From Cryptomeria japonica (Eukaryota > Streptophyta > Pinopsida > Cupressales > Cupressaceae): 64,000 nucleotides of DNA. Under the pieces are notes generated by a model, which was not told the DNA's origin, did no database searches, and was given only the letters and a program-made list of their open reading frames with translations. The stretch lies in NCBI RefSeq assembly GCF_030272615.1, contig NC_081412.1:670558852-670622851 (forward strand), read 5' to 3'. Both the position numbers and the translations under genes were made by a program. Positions 11,131 through 23,872 of the stretch are shown piece after piece. Each line of letters opens with the position of its first letter. Position 1 is the stretch's first letter.

Positions 11131-11617
11131 CTTCGGTATCTCCGGACGCGCTCGAAATGGTGTCTGTGATAAGGAATAGGCATTTTCTCTCCAGAGCAAA
11201 TTCTCTTTCTTCAAAAGTCAACAAAGCACAAATGAACCTAATTTGAGCCCTTTTCCCCTTTTATAAGAGGAAAATGAAATTAGGGTTAGCCAACTGGACT
11301 TGTAATATGGTCGCGGTCTCCCCTATACCAAAACAGTTGTAACTTATCGGGAGATGAATCAATCTGCACAGTTTTTACATGCATGAAATCATACACATCA
11401 TACGAACTTCATCAATTTAAATCAGCAATTTTCCAAAAAAAAATTGATTCATCTCCCGAGGGGGCATCACCATCAAATCTCGAATCTGGGGCATCACATC
11501 AAATCAAAACTGGGACACGACTGACAAATCAAAAGAGCGACACAAAAATTGCATTTGATCATAAAATCACAAAAACACATCATTTTCTTTGAAATAACAT
11601 GTGCACACACGTCACTT
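11131..11617. other. Spacer before the polypurine tract of element A
   Basis: No gene is supported. CATCTCCCGAG and GGGAGATGAATCAA occur as an inverted pair around 11350-11460, and repeated GGGGCATCAC and CACATCA phrases follow. Confidence 0.5.
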
Positions 11618-11632
11618 CAAAGAGGGGCAAAA
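11618..11632 (+). other. Polypurine tract of element A
   Basis: CAAAGAGGGGCAAAA directly precedes the LTR start TGTAGACG. Element B has the same CAAAGAGGGGCAAA on its own coding strand (16883-16898), which supports both boundaries. Confidence 0.88.
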
Positions 11633-13064
11633 TGTAGACGTATAAAAATGACCATATTCCTAAATGAATATTCTATGTTCATTTCTCTATTTAATTAAAT
11701 CCAATTTAATTAAATTATCCACATTCTTCTATTTTATTAAGTAAATTACTCAATTTATTTAAATAAAATTCACTATATCATTTAATGAATAAATCATTTT
11801 ATTCAATTAAATCCCCCTAGCCACTTTTAATTAAATAGTTATCCTAAATTGAATAAATCAAATTTATTTAATTACAACCAAATTGAATGAATTAAATTAT
11901 TTCAATTAAATCCTATTATTCCCCCCATCCACTTGCAAAATCCCAAACCCCTTCCTAATCCCTTCTAGAATCTTCTAATCGCTTCTAATTAACCTAACCC
12001 TCCTCTAAACTTTGTCACATCCCTAAGCAAAGGGAAGTCACTTCTCAAATGGCCCAAAGTCTTTGATAACCATTAAAGGTTTTCAACCTTCAACCACTAA
12101 ATCCTTAAAGTCTTTGAAAACCATTGAAGGCTTCCAACCTTCAACCACTTAATCCCCAAAGTCTCCAATAACCATTAATGGTTAATTCAAACCCTCCCAC
12201 ATGGTTAAAACATTTGTTTTGACTCAACCTCTACCCAACCCAAAGGTCTCATCAGGCCATTAATGCTTTGACCATGATTATCTCTTAATCATTTGCATAA
12301 AGGTTTATCCTTGGATTAGCTCTTAATCCAGTGGGTAAACCTAATTTAGATTTGACCCTTAGCCTTTAGATAACTATGAGGTCTTCTCAGGCCTTTAATG
12401 CCTCCAACCTTTTCTTTCAACCCAACCCTATGTGGACATTTGTCACCATTTTATTGGTGCCAATTGTGCACATGGATCCCCAACTTTCAAACTTGGCCCT
12501 TGATTAAACCATTCAATCTTGACCAACCATTTCCCTGTTTGTGCTATAAATAGAGCTCTTATTCCTCCATTCTTAACAATCATCTTTCAAATTTGAAGCA
12601 TCACACTTATGCTCAAATTCTTTCAAGCCTTCATATCATTTTATGCTCATCATTTAGCCTCTTTTAGATCAGGAATATAGACTAAATATGCATGTTTAGA
12701 GTAATTTATTTATCATTTTAGCTCAATCATAGACTAAATATAGTATGCTAGGATAGTATTCATACTAATCTTGTCATCTTATCATTTAGATTATTGCATT
12801 TTAGAATCATACCTAGCTTAACATCCATCTCATACTAAAATCTAAAAAAGCATCTCTCGTTCTCATATTTGCCATCCCTAAACCATTTTGCTCAGTAAAC
12901 TGAGAGCAAAAACGTTGGTTTGAGGGACATTGTGAGATAGAGAACCATGGGACCCTCCTTGGGAAGCTGAGTAACACTACTTCACTCCATAGCTTGCATC
13001 AAGAAGTCCTTTGTGTGTGTGTGGACTAGTATTTAACTAAATTTTCACATTTTAAATTCTACCA
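11633..13064 (+). repeat. 3' LTR of element A
   Basis: It begins TGTAGA and is taken to end at TCTACCA (13064). U3 is AT-rich with many ATTTAATTAAAT-like runs, then repeated CTTTGATAACCATTAA phrases. A TATA box lies in CTATAAATAGAGCTC (12544-12558), identical to that of the element B LTR. The 3' edge is less certain than the 5' edge because no second copy is in the window. Confidence 0.75.
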
Positions 13065-14620
13065 GCCCACTTTTCCACCATACACTTTGATTTGAGTTTT
13101 GTAATGGCTCCCAAAACCACTAGGATGAAGCCAGCAACCTCAAGGCATCTAATAGGTGCATCTCTAATAGAAAAGAAGCTTTCCACCTCAATAGGGGTTG
13201 AAAAGATAGAAACCATTAGCAAAGAGAACAAAGCTTCATACCATGAACCAAAGTCCAGCAACCAAGATATGGGACGACAATGCTTTGCTAGACAACTAGG
13301 TTTTAAGAAAGCTTTCAGAACCAAATGTTGAAGAAGAGGATTGAACCAGTCCAACTCCAAGAAGATAATCTTAACCAAAATCTCCACCGCTATAGGAGAA
13401 TAGGGAAATAAACCCAATAGAAAGGAGAAAGAAACAATCAACCATTCGGCCTCAAAAAATAGGGCATGCAAAGCCCTCAACAGGATCTATTCCACCAAAC
13501 TCAGCCCACAACTCTTCCCCTCAGTAGAAGAAAGATTTGCCTCAATAGGACAAACTAAGAAAGGTAGAACAAAGAAACCTTGAACAAAACTAGAGATCGT
13601 CTTGATAAAGATAAAAAACAAGAGCACCCCCAACCATCAAGAGGAAACCCCAAAAGGATACAAAACAAGAACAAATAGACCCCACACATACAGGCCTCCT
13701 AGAATAATAAACACCACTTTGAGGGGAAAAAATAGCCTGAAAGGAGTGAAGAGCCCAAAATGCTAATGATGAACTAGGTCACATGAGCTCCACCTAGATC
13801 ACACACACCTCCTCCACATCCAAATAAAAGCAAGGCAACAACACCCTCAACACAGGGGCACAACACCTCCCAAAGAAGCCCTCCTCCAAGAATTAGAGGA
13901 TCACGCTCACAATAGCTGCCAAAGCACCAAATCCTATTCATGATGGAAGACCATCACAACAAAACCTCCCGACAGCGAAACCCACAACACCGTTTCGACC
14001 TCTACACCCTTCCATCAACAAGACCCTCCACACCACGTCCACCTCTCCAAGAAGCATTAAAAAGAGCGAAATTGAAGACTAGTGGGGCACCCACAATGAA
14101 CAGAGCAAGGTCTTTAGTAGCCACAAACACCTCCTGATGCAACACAACGATCATAGCAGCATCAGAAAAGAAGGTCGACATAGGGGTCTTCGCATCTATA
14201 CCCAAACACCACCCAATAGCACCATCCACAACCAAAAACACTGCAATCACCTCCGCAACACCCCATCCGCAACCACCTTGCATTGTCTCCACACCAAATC
14301 ATAACCCATGAACAACAAGACAAACAACAAAGATACGAGGGACATGACATGGGAACTGGGGCAAGAATAGAGCAAAAGAAGGGGAAAGAGAGGAGTAAAT
14401 GTACTCCTCATCATCATCGTCACCTTCTCCTAGATCATCTACCTCCCCAATAGAAACCCTAGACGCACTCCTATGGACGCTCCCGCTCCCACTCGCTATT
14501 TTTCTACACTTAAAAGTCATGATGTAGAAATTGTTAATGATTTGACTCAGTGCATTTATCATAAAAGTCTATTGGAGTTTTTCCATCAATTGTAGGTCAT
14601 CCATAGATGAACTTATATAT
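13065..14620. other. Unidentified, non-AT-rich block
   Basis: The composition differs from both flanks. On the minus strand it contains short hydrophobic frames (13052-13480, 142 codons; 14002-14292), but I recognise no domain, intron or TE hallmark. It could be a fragment of an old LINE or gene. Nothing firm can be said. Confidence 0.3.
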
Positions 14621-15405
14621 CTTCATTAATGTTTTTTTTAATTGATGTTATAAAAGAAAACAAGATGTAATATTATAGTCAATTTTCTTAGGGAATAATT
14701 CATTTATAGTAAAGTTGCAATATTTTTAGCTTAAACATTTATGCCTTTATTATAAAATACAGATATTTATTTTGGATAAAAGAAAATACTAATATAATTT
14801 TAAAATTGCATAACTTATTCTTTGATTCAATATTTTTTCTATTTTATTTGAGTTGGCCAATGTAAAATAATGTTTTGATGAAATGAGTGTATTATCTATT
14901 TCAACCTTTTAGTGGTTGTCTCTATCTATTAATAGTTTGGTTCAATTTTTCTTTCACGTATGTGTTGGTAGCTCTTATTCTTTGAAATCTGCTTTGTTCA
15001 ATATAAAAATGTTTACTAACATGTAATTTATTTATGAGACAAATAATAATAATTGGTTAAAAAAATTATTAGCAGTAGAAGTTTAAAAAAAGTTAGTTTG
15101 TCTTTTATATTTAGTTTAAATTACAATAAATTAAAAAATAAGGGATCATATAAGAATATGTGATTATTTTTGAGACTTGATATTTGTCTATCAATACTAA
15201 CTAGTATACCTATTTTTAAATAAATATATGTAAAGTACACAGACATATATCTTTCAAAAGACTAGTATTTAATGTTCATTATTATTATTTTTAATTATAT
15301 TATAATTTATATTAATTTAATTTTTAAGTAGTGTTGGGGTGAGTTATATGCATATTTTTTGGGTTCAAATAATATCTAGGGTTACAATATTATTATTATT
15401 ATTAC
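14621..15405. other. AT-rich intergenic stretch with an ATT microsatellite
   Basis: No gene or element is recognised. A TAT/ATT microsatellite (about 15388-15403) abuts the proposed end of the element B LTR. Confidence 0.5.
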
Positions 15406-16882
15406 TGATGCTCTGCAAAAAGGGGTTAATGTTTAGACTAAAACTTGTGGTCATATAACACATAAGAAACACAAGAAACAAAGAAGAGTTAGTGTTAATC
15501 AACCAAAAACTAGTCTAAGCAGGCATACCAAGAGAGACACTAAAAACAAAGTAAAGCATTTAACTATTAATATAAATGCAAGAAGACATCTCCAAATGTC
15601 TTCTACCATGCTCATATCTCCTCCTCCCTTATTCCTCTCCTCTCCAAGTTTCAAATTAGTGTACCTCTCAGTAGCTTTTTGCACTATGGATGCCTTATGG
15701 AGGTTCAAGCTTGACAAATGATTGTTCTCAAAATGATATGCAAATGTGAACAAAAACTAATATTATATGCTATGAAATTAGAATGATTTATTTTAGACCA
15801 AAATAACAATGTATGTGATTTATGCTAAATGCTCTTCTCTAAAATTCACTATAATGCATGCAAGTTTTTAGGATTATGACTATGAATGCTTTAAATACTT
15901 GAGGGTTTTTTGAAAATGAGGAATGTGAGCTCTATTTATAGGTAAAATAGAGCAATGGATGGTTGAGATTGAGTAATCTCAACAAGGGTCAGGATTGAAT
16001 GGTATTCAATCCATGAGAGGGCTTTCAACCCAATCCCAAGATGACAAGTGTCAATATGAGATAGGTTGAGAGGAGAGGGAAGAAGAATTAAATGCTTGAC
16101 ATGACTTGAGAGTTAACTTGGGAGTTAAAGTTAAGGTTGGGTTGAGTGAATAAATTCATTATCCAAAGAATAATGCTTTTATCCAATGGATAAACTCTTG
16201 TGCAAGAGTTAGTGAGGATAACCATGGTCAAAGCAATAAATGCTTGAGAAGACACATGGGTCACATGAGGGTTAAGTTAGGGGTCAAAGTCTCTAACCAT
16301 GTGGGTAAGTTGAGTTAACCATTAATGGTCATGTAAGAGCCATAAGTGGTTAAATTGTTGAACACACAAAGCATTTAATGCTTTTCAAAGACTTTGAAGT
16401 CTTTGAGAAGTGACTCTAAGTTCTTTAGGAATGTGACAATATTTAGGGGATGGATTAGGCTAATTAGAAAGGAGTTTAGAAGAATCTAGAAGGGGATTAT
16501 GATTGCAAGTGGGTTTGGTGGGTGAGGGAAAATAGGATTTTTATTAAAATAAAATTCATTTATTTCAACAAATAGGTGCAAGTTGCATTTTTAAGAGAAT
16601 GCAAGTGGGGTGGATTTTAATGATTTAAATAAATGTTTTATTTAATTTATTTAAAAGAGGAAAGGGGTTTAAATAAAATAAATAGAATTTATTCATTTAA
16701 TTGATTATGATTTTAGTTAATGAATTAATTAAAATAAATTGAATTATTTATTTAATTAATAGGAGAATGTTTGAAGATGAATTAATTAAATATTAATTTA
16801 ATTAACTGATGGCTAGTGGATTTTTAATCAAATAAATAGCAAATATTCATTTAATTAAAATGGACAAATTTATGTGACTACA
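15406..16882 (-). repeat. 3' LTR of element B
   Basis: Read on the minus strand it starts TGTAGTCAC at 16882, right after the polypurine tract. U3 is rich in ATTTAATTAAAT, as in LTR A, and the TATA context (15927-15941) is the same CTATAAATAGAGCTC. The far end is placed at GAGCATCA (15406), by length comparison with LTR A (1432 bp), and is tentative. Confidence 0.7.
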
Positions 16883-16898
16883 TTTGCCCCTCTTTGAG
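16883..16898 (-). other. Polypurine tract of element B
   Basis: On the minus strand it reads CTCAAAGAGGGGCAAA just before TGTAG, matching the tract of element A. Confidence 0.87.
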
Positions 16899-17430
16899 AT
16901 GGTGCGGTTTATCGCGTCGTTTCAAAGAAAGAAAAATGGGTGTGAAGAAATATGCCCCACAAAATGTTAATTTAATAGGTGGTATGCCCCCTCGAGAGAT
17001 GGGCCGAAAAAATTTCAAACAATCGGGCGATCTCTCGAAAAAGAATGAAAATTGGAAGGGTGATAGAAGAGAAGATTATAGTAATACTAGTGAAAAAATA
17101 GAAGAAATCAGAGATAAAATGAAGAAATGGGAGTCTCTGGAAGTTCATGGGGACCACGATAGTGAGGGGTAAATTTAAGGTTACGATGAAGGGTATATAT
17201 GGGGGGAAAGGGGTGAAAACAGGTTCATTTGCATTCGTCTCCTTGGTGATTTAAGAGCTCTGATAGTGACCTTTTGGAAGAGCAAGTAGCAGTCAGGATG
17301 TTGGTTCTTGTAGCAGATCATCAATTAGAGAGAGTCTGTCAATTCCAGCGGCCACACGACTACGGACCATCGATATGTGAATTTGAATTTTTGAATTTCA
17401 TGCATTTTTGATAGGTTTTTTGCTTGGTCC
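16899..17430. other. Spacer of element B between polypurine tract and GCGC array
   Basis: No supported gene. CTCGAGAGATGGGCCG and GGGCGATCTCTCGAAA form an inverted pair near 16991-17040, which parallels the inverted CATCTCCCGAG pair of element A. Confidence 0.5.
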
Positions 17431-17439
17431 AAGTTGAGT

Positions 17440-17740
17440 CAACACAATAGCGCTAAAATTGTGTTTTGGCGCTATTGTCAACTAATTTAGCACTTTTGTG
17501 CCACTATGGCGCTTTTGTATAGTCATTTTAGTGCATTTGTCAAGTGTAGCACTATTGTATAGCTGATTTAATGCTATTGGGTTTTTAGCTCTATTGAGTA
17601 GTTGATTGATCGCTTTTGTTGTGGCGCTATTGTATAGTTAATGTAGCACTATTGTTGGTTTAGCGCTATTGGGTAGTTGATTTAACGCTTTTGTGTGAGC
17701 AGATTAGCGCTTTTGTGTGCAGAATAGCGCTTTTGTTAGG
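17440..17740. repeat. GCGC-type motif array of element B
   Basis: Imperfect tandem units built on TAGCGCTATTGT / GGCGCTTTTGT occur at roughly 20-30 bp. Exact GCGCTA appears about five times, with TAGCGC and GGCGCT variants between. It lies between the 3' LTR and the antisense PMD gene, exactly as in element A, although surrounding unit sequence is different. Confidence 0.83.
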
Positions 17741-17985
17741 AAGGTAGATGCCCTAGTGTGTTTGAAAAAGAATTTCTTGATGCCAATGATGGATGGATGG
17801 AGATGTGAGTTTGAGAGTTGTTTTGAACCATAGTAGCCCTGATGAGACTTAGGTCATTAGGATAAATACCTGTCGTAGTTGAGGTGTGCCATGATTGCTT
17901 ACCTATTAAGACCCAAAGATACTTGATCAAAGTATCTGTTGATAGTCTAGGTTCAAACTTAAGAAAGTTTGGTACAAAACAACTG

Positions 17986-19955
17986 ATGATGATGGTTGAT
18001 GAACGTGTGTAGGAGGAGCTTTGCGTCTTACAGATGCATGAGAGGCATCCTGCCACACAGGTGTTGCGTGATTGTTTGACAGAGGCTGAGGTGGATTGTA
18101 TTGTAGCGACTGGCCTGTATGATGTTATGTATATGCCCATGATTCGGATGAATCGCGAGTTGATCACAGCATTGGCAAAGCGATGGCATAGTGAGACATG
18201 CATGTTTTACTTGGCGCAGGGGGAGATGACAGTTACACTGGAGGATGTATGGCACATCCTGCACATTCCCATTCGAGGAGATCTAGTGACGTATGACCGA
18301 GCTTGGGGGACATCAGCAGTGCATAGATTCTTTGATGAGGATGTCTTCATTGATGATGGGTTAGTAGAATGGGAGGATATAGCGGTGTTGTACGAGCCAT
18401 TACCATCTGTACTATCAGGGATTGTTGGGGGACTGTTATGTCCAGATTGACGATCGCATGGCCTAGCCGTTGTTTGGGGTTAGGTGATCAAGCAGATGAT
18501 GACAGAGGGGACCCGGTTTGCATGGGGACCGTGCATGCTATAACACTTATATCGGGAGCTACATGAGGTAGTATACTGAGAGGTGGGCTCATTGGGAGTG
18601 GGGATCACTCTGTTGCATATTTGGGCGTGGGAGTTTTTACCTATTACTCGATCGATGAGCCTGAGATTCCAAGTAGTGGATGAGCCATATGTATACATGT
18701 ATGGTAGTATGATGAGTCAGCCCCACCTGGGGAAGTTAGAGTGGTGGTGGTGAGCACTGGATGATTTGGATACAATGATTTGGAGGTCGTACATTGAGTG
18801 TGAGCCCTGGGAGGAGGATGCAGAGGCATTGTTGTATGTGTTTATGACATGATACCTCATTGGTAGGACAACCTACAATGTGGAGAGACAACTTCCTGGT
18901 AGAGTTCTGAGACACTTTGGGTGGAGGCAGGGATTGCCTAGTGGATCGGGAGAGTATGCTAGGGTAGTCCGAGAGAGGTTCCTATGGGGAGTTGTGTTAC
19001 CTTATGATCAGGCTTTGGCAGAGTTCTGCACGCTATAGGGGAGACCATGGAAGATGAGGTCGGGGGTGGTAGATGCAGGGGTGTTAGATGAGTACACTCA
19101 GTACATTGCAGCACATCCAATCTAGAGGATCCTATTCCATCCTTTGAGGAGGAGAGGAGACAGGGACAGAGGAGGAGAGGAGGTCACGTAGGTGGATGAG
19201 GGAGAGGAGATGGTGGTGGCGGGGATGGAGGAGGTGGTGATGGAGGAGGAGGAGGGGTAAGGGTTTTGGAGGAGTTGGGGTGGTGGATGATTACAACGGA
19301 GAGGGAGAGGTGGGCAACCATTGCGGCTATCGCAAGGACCTTTGATATAGGGAGGCCTAAGATTAGGTGGTAGGGATGCGGGGGAGGGACATGTACCTAT
19401 GGAGATAGGGGAGGGAGCCACTGGAGAGGGAGCCACTGGAGAGGCACCAATGGATATAGGGGAGGGAGCGACAGGTGGTGGAGATTTGTGGGATCATATG
19501 ATATTATTTTTGCAGACTCAGCTAGAGGATATGGAGGCAGAGGTTGCAACTAGAGATGTGCAACTTTTTGCATGAGAATCAGAGTTGACTGTAGTGTTGT
19601 GGGAAAGAGATCAGGCCGTGGAGAGATATGTAGAGTTGTAGGAGAGAGTCCAAGTTGGAGTAGGAGCACAAGGTCCTACTGGGGAGGCGATGAGGGAGAT
19701 GTGGTGAGCACAGGCTAAGATAGATTATTGGCGGGGGTTATATGAGTAGGTGGTGCCAGCTAGTCAACGAGCACTCAGCTATTCCAAGATGTGGTGGGTG
19801 AGATCAGAGCGATCACAGAGGATGCAGAGCAGTGGTGGTGTGATGGGTCTCCACGACAAGATAGATTAGGTGGTGCAGGGGGTAGTGGGGGAGGAGGTGG
19901 TGATGTTGGTGTAGGTGATGATGGTGGTGCAGCATCCGATCAGAGTGGCATCTAA
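17986..19955 (+). pseudogene. Antisense plant mobile domain (PMD) protein of element B
   Basis: It is oriented opposite to the pol of this element. The core region 18034-18450 is open and contains ELITALAKRWHSE, GEMTVTLEDVWHILHIPI and LPSVLSGIVGGLLCPD, which align closely with the element A protein. Further motifs continue past stops: LLHIWAWEFLPITRS (near 18609-18655), a YLIGRT motif (near 18850) and, after a Glu/Gly-rich stretch, a coiled-coil end near 19700-19770 (DYWRGLYE then VVPASQ) matching the end of the A protein. The frame closes at TAA 19953. Internal stops are of mixed type (TGA, TAG and TAA). The exact start is uncertain. Confidence 0.82.
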
Positions 19956-19989
19956 GAGGGCATTCTTGTATTCTTTTACATTGTCATTT

Positions 19990-21200
19990 TGGACTATGTC
20001 TTGGATGGCTCTTGGTAGCCGATATTTTGGACTTCATTGTACTCTAATACATGTATGTTTTTGTTGATATGATATGATATATGAGGAGATCCCATATTTT
20101 GTGATGATATGCATGTTGATGATATGTATGGATTTATGCAGGATAATGATCTATGATGATATTTGTATGTGCTAGATGTATGTGTTTATGAGATGATTCC
20201 TATATGCATGTTTCATGATGATTTATTCCTACATGATGTCTATATGTATGTTTTATGAATGTGATGCTAACATGTGGATGCAGATTTATATATATGCATG
20301 ATGTGTTGGTGAAATGCTTTATGTATGTAATGCCATGATGATGATGATGTATGCATAATGAAATGATACTAACGATGATATAGATAGTACTTGTGTTTGT
20401 ATGTTGATGAGATAATGAGATGATGATATGCAGTGATGATTAATGCCCTGTATGAATGATTTATGTAAATGCATCTAGATGGTTAAAATGAATGCAATAT
20501 GTATAAACAAATGTAAATTACACATGTTTATATGATGATATCTAAATGAATGTATATGTAAAATGTATAAAACAATGTTGAGACAAATGGTTTTGTTATG
20601 ATTCTAAATGTTGATAAAATATAGCTAAGAGAAATGATAATGTGATGATAATGCAACTTATGAGTAATGAATATCTGCACCTTAATGCAATAAAAAGGAT
20701 AATTAATTTTTTCTAATGAATCCTAAATGAATTTTGTGAAATGTAATGAATGAGTATAAGAATATACTAGATGGATAAATGAATGTACTTAACTAATGGA
20801 TAGATAAATAGATGTATACAACTATGGGAATCTAAACAAATGCATGGTAAACAAGTTTTAAATGATGGTAAATGGTGATCAATAAATGACAGTAAATGAA
20901 TGCATAGTAATGGCTAATAATGGTAGTAAATGCAATGATGAGGAATTTATCATACAAATGAATCTAAATGTCATTATTTGTGAAATAATGAAATAATGAT
21001 GTTAATGCAAATAAATGATAATGAACTATATGTATTAAAATGCAACTAAATGATTTTAAATGCACTCTAATGAAGATTGAAAAAAAAACCTATATGCAAT
21101 TTAGATGATAATGAACTAGGTTTTATGCAATGTAACTAAATGTAATGAAATGATGATGTGATTATGATAGATGAATGCAAGGTTGTGTAGACTTTGCATG
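19990..21200. repeat. ATG/TGATGA-rich low-complexity tract
   Basis: About 1.2 kb is dominated by ATGATGATATG, AATGATG, AAATGAATG and related words with no fixed period. It lies just past the PMD stop and before the pol end, the same place as the smaller CATCAT-rich tract of element A (about 7700-8000, there reading on the opposite strand). No coding potential is supported. Confidence 0.75.
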
Positions 21201-22510
21201 ATGCACTGATGATGTATCAGAGAACTCTGTCGTGATTGTATCCAAGACCAACTCATTTTTCACATAACTTCTCCTATTAACTTTGTTCACACTTCCATTC
21301 AAAACCATGCATATGAATGATTAAATGGATGGGTGATATGCGACGGAATGCAATATAAACATATGAGATGGAATGATGATCCATAGTGCTTGTATTTTCA
21401 TCATTGAGCATGGTAATATCAAACTTGGATGAGGTAGTAGGAATCAAGGATGGAACATTGTACCTGCAAACAAACAACATAAATAAATAAAGAATATGGA
21501 CCCTCCATAATGGTTCATGCTCATATGGTTGAGGTATACGTTATAGTCAGCAAGCCATAGTGATCCATGACTATATTTTGCATAAGATCATGTAACTTAG
21601 TGAACTTCCCACATAGACACCATTAGTACATGCCCCAGAACTTTATTAGAATAATTCACAGAAGACATACAAACAATGCTTAGGAACCATCCTGACCACT
21701 CTAATCACTTGTGGATATCCTGGAGTAGCGTAGGAACCAGATATAAATGAATAACTAACTTATCAAACTGACCAAGTACTTGATAGCTTAAACAAAATTT
21801 TCATGTCAAAGAAAATGTTATTATATCTTTGTTTTGGGTAAGGAAGGATGCATCCTTGTTTAGACAATTTGCTTGTTTGATGTTGAGTGTTTGGTCGATG
21901 TGATAAGTGGTCATCATTTAAGTATGTCACAATGTGGGTTTGGTATCTTCTTGGATGCGTATGTACAAAGTATTGCCATGTTTTTTATTGATTTTTTATG
22001 TTTTCTAATGTTTTTGGATTTTATGAGTGTTTTGAATGTTTTTGGTATTGTGTGATTGTTTTTCAAATGTTTTTGGTAGTTTGTGAGACAATTTTGAATG
22101 AAGAACTCAATGAATCACAAGTAATGCAGAATCCACTTCCATCAAACAGATTAAGGGTATTGCCCCTAGTTTAGAAATGACTGTGAAAAAGTGGGATGCA
22201 AGACGCACGAAGTACTATCCTTGATTACAGATCAATAACAAGCCATGGTTTTGACTGATGGATGAGTGGATGTAATGAATGTGATCACAATAAGTCTAAA
22301 AGACAATGGAGCCATAGCCTTTACGAGTGGCACCTATTTGCCAGGTTTTCACCATCGCACTTACCCAAGGTGCCACCAGAGTGGTTGTTCACCGTTTGGA
22401 TTCATGATTTTTCTTTACTATTTTGATGTTTTTGTATTTTCTTAAGGACATTTTTCAGAATGTTTTTGGTGGTTTTCTGATATGTATGGGAGCCTGATGC
22501 TGTTTACAAA
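21201..22510. other. 3' untranslated spacer of element B after pol
   Basis: No gene is supported. The sequence TTTTCACCATCGCACTTACCC (about 22348-22368) and scattered short repeats occur. It is the counterpart of 6741-7700 in element A. Confidence 0.5.
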
Positions 22511-23872
22511 TTAGGTATAAAACCTTTTGAGGTGCATGCTATTGATCAGATCTGCTAGCGGTTCTTCTTCTGATGTAGCCAACTGATATGCCCCGGACCC
22601 AAATACAACAGTGATAACATATGGACCTAGCCAGTTTGATTCAAACTTTCCCTAAGGTTCTTGGTTGGGTTGGTTACGAGGATTCTCTCTTAGAACAAGA
22701 TCACCTACCTCAAATGTGCAAGGTCTAACTCGATGATTATAGCTTCTGCTCATGCGCTACTGATAAGCTTTGAGGTGATTGTATGCAGCTTGTCGTTTCT
22801 CATCAAGTAGCTCTAAATCTTGAAGATGTGATACTTTGTATGCTTCATCATCTATGAGGTTATGCAAGGAAACTCGTAGTGATGGTATCTCAACCTCAAT
22901 AGGTAAGATAGATTCTGCACCATAGACCAGTGAGTAGGGAGTTGCACTTGTAGGGGTTCGAATGCTAGTTTGATATGCCCATAGTGTTGGATTCAATTGA
23001 ATATGCCAATCACAATCGGCATTGTTGACTATCTTCTTGAGGATTTTCAATATATTCTTGTTTGATGCTTCAGCTTGACCATTTCCTTGTAGGTAATAGG
23101 GAGTGGAAAAGAGGTGTTGGATGTGAAACTTCTCACAGAGCTCACAGACATCTTGATTTTTGAAAGGAAGACCATTATCAGTGATGATGGACATGGGTAC
23201 ACCATACTGGCAGATGATGTAATTAAGGATGAATGAGGTGATCTTCTTGCTGGTGACTTGGGTAAGTGGAACATCTTTGATCCACATTGTGAAGTATTCA
23301 GGAGTGGTAATGATGAATTTGTGGCCGTTGAAGGAAGATGGATGGATTTTACCCACAAGGTCAAGTCCCCATTGACAAAAAGGCCATGATGTTGTGATTG
23401 GTTGCAATTCCTTTGTTGGTGCATGTATCGGGTCTCCATGAACTTGGCATTTCTTGCACTTTTTGACAAAATAGTAGGAGTCTTTTTCCATGGATGACCA
23501 ATAGTATCCAACGCGTATGATCTTCTTGGCTAGTGAAGGACTGCTGGCATGAGTCCCACAAGTTACTTCAAGTACCTCTTCCAAGGCCTTTGTTATCTCA
23601 TCCTGTTCCAGACATCGAAGGAGAGTACCATCAAGACTGCATCGGTATAGGGTTTCAACGATGATGATATATCGAGCGGTTTGGTGAATGAAGGTTTTAC
23701 GGTCGTTATTTGATTGGTTAAGAGGAAGTGTATGATCTTGTAGATAGGTGTAGAACTCATCATACCATAGGGATTCAGAACCAATAAGGTGACATATCAT
23801 CTCAGATTTGGGGATATCATAAGTGAGAATCCAAAGTTGTTCAACCAAGAACTTGTAGCATGTTGAATTCTA
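22511..23872 (-). pseudogene. Tat gypsy integrase of element B
   Basis: Zinc finger: THASSPSLAKKI then KKCKKCQVHGD; the first His of the element A finger (LHEG) is Glu/Val here (LEEVLEV), so the finger is degenerate. Core: WGLDLVGKIH, IITDNGLPF and QGNGQAEAS supply the D, D and E residues. The C-terminal module has NWLGPYVITVV and ends HLKRFYT, TAA 22511-22513. Stops at 23870, 22757 and 22652 are all TAG; the one at 22757 falls where element A has Gln (AYQQRM). The frame is shared with the reverse transcriptase. Confidence 0.9.

Larger units (their letters stand above)
5308..13064 (+). mobile_element. Element A: 5'-truncated Tat-lineage Ty3/gypsy retrotransposon
   Basis: In order it carries an integrase-bearing pol end (to 6740), an A-rich and low-complexity spacer, an antisense plant-mobile-domain gene (8104-10062), a GCGCTA repeat array, a polypurine tract (11618-11632) and a 3' LTR (11633-13064). 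Everything upstream of the RNase H/integrase linker is missing, cut at the copia junction. Element B repeats the same order in the opposite orientation, which confirms the parts belong together. Extra ORFs between pol and the 3' LTR are an established feature of the Tat lineage. Confidence 0.82.

Noticed and set aside
13052-14562. LINE or host gene on the minus strand
   Set aside because: Short hydrophobic frames and a codon-like feel only; no endonuclease or reverse transcriptase motif, no poly(A) end, no convincing exon chain.
19122-19436. Pro/Ser-rich frame on the minus strand
   Set aside because: It is the complement of the Glu/Gly-rich tail of the element B PMD protein.
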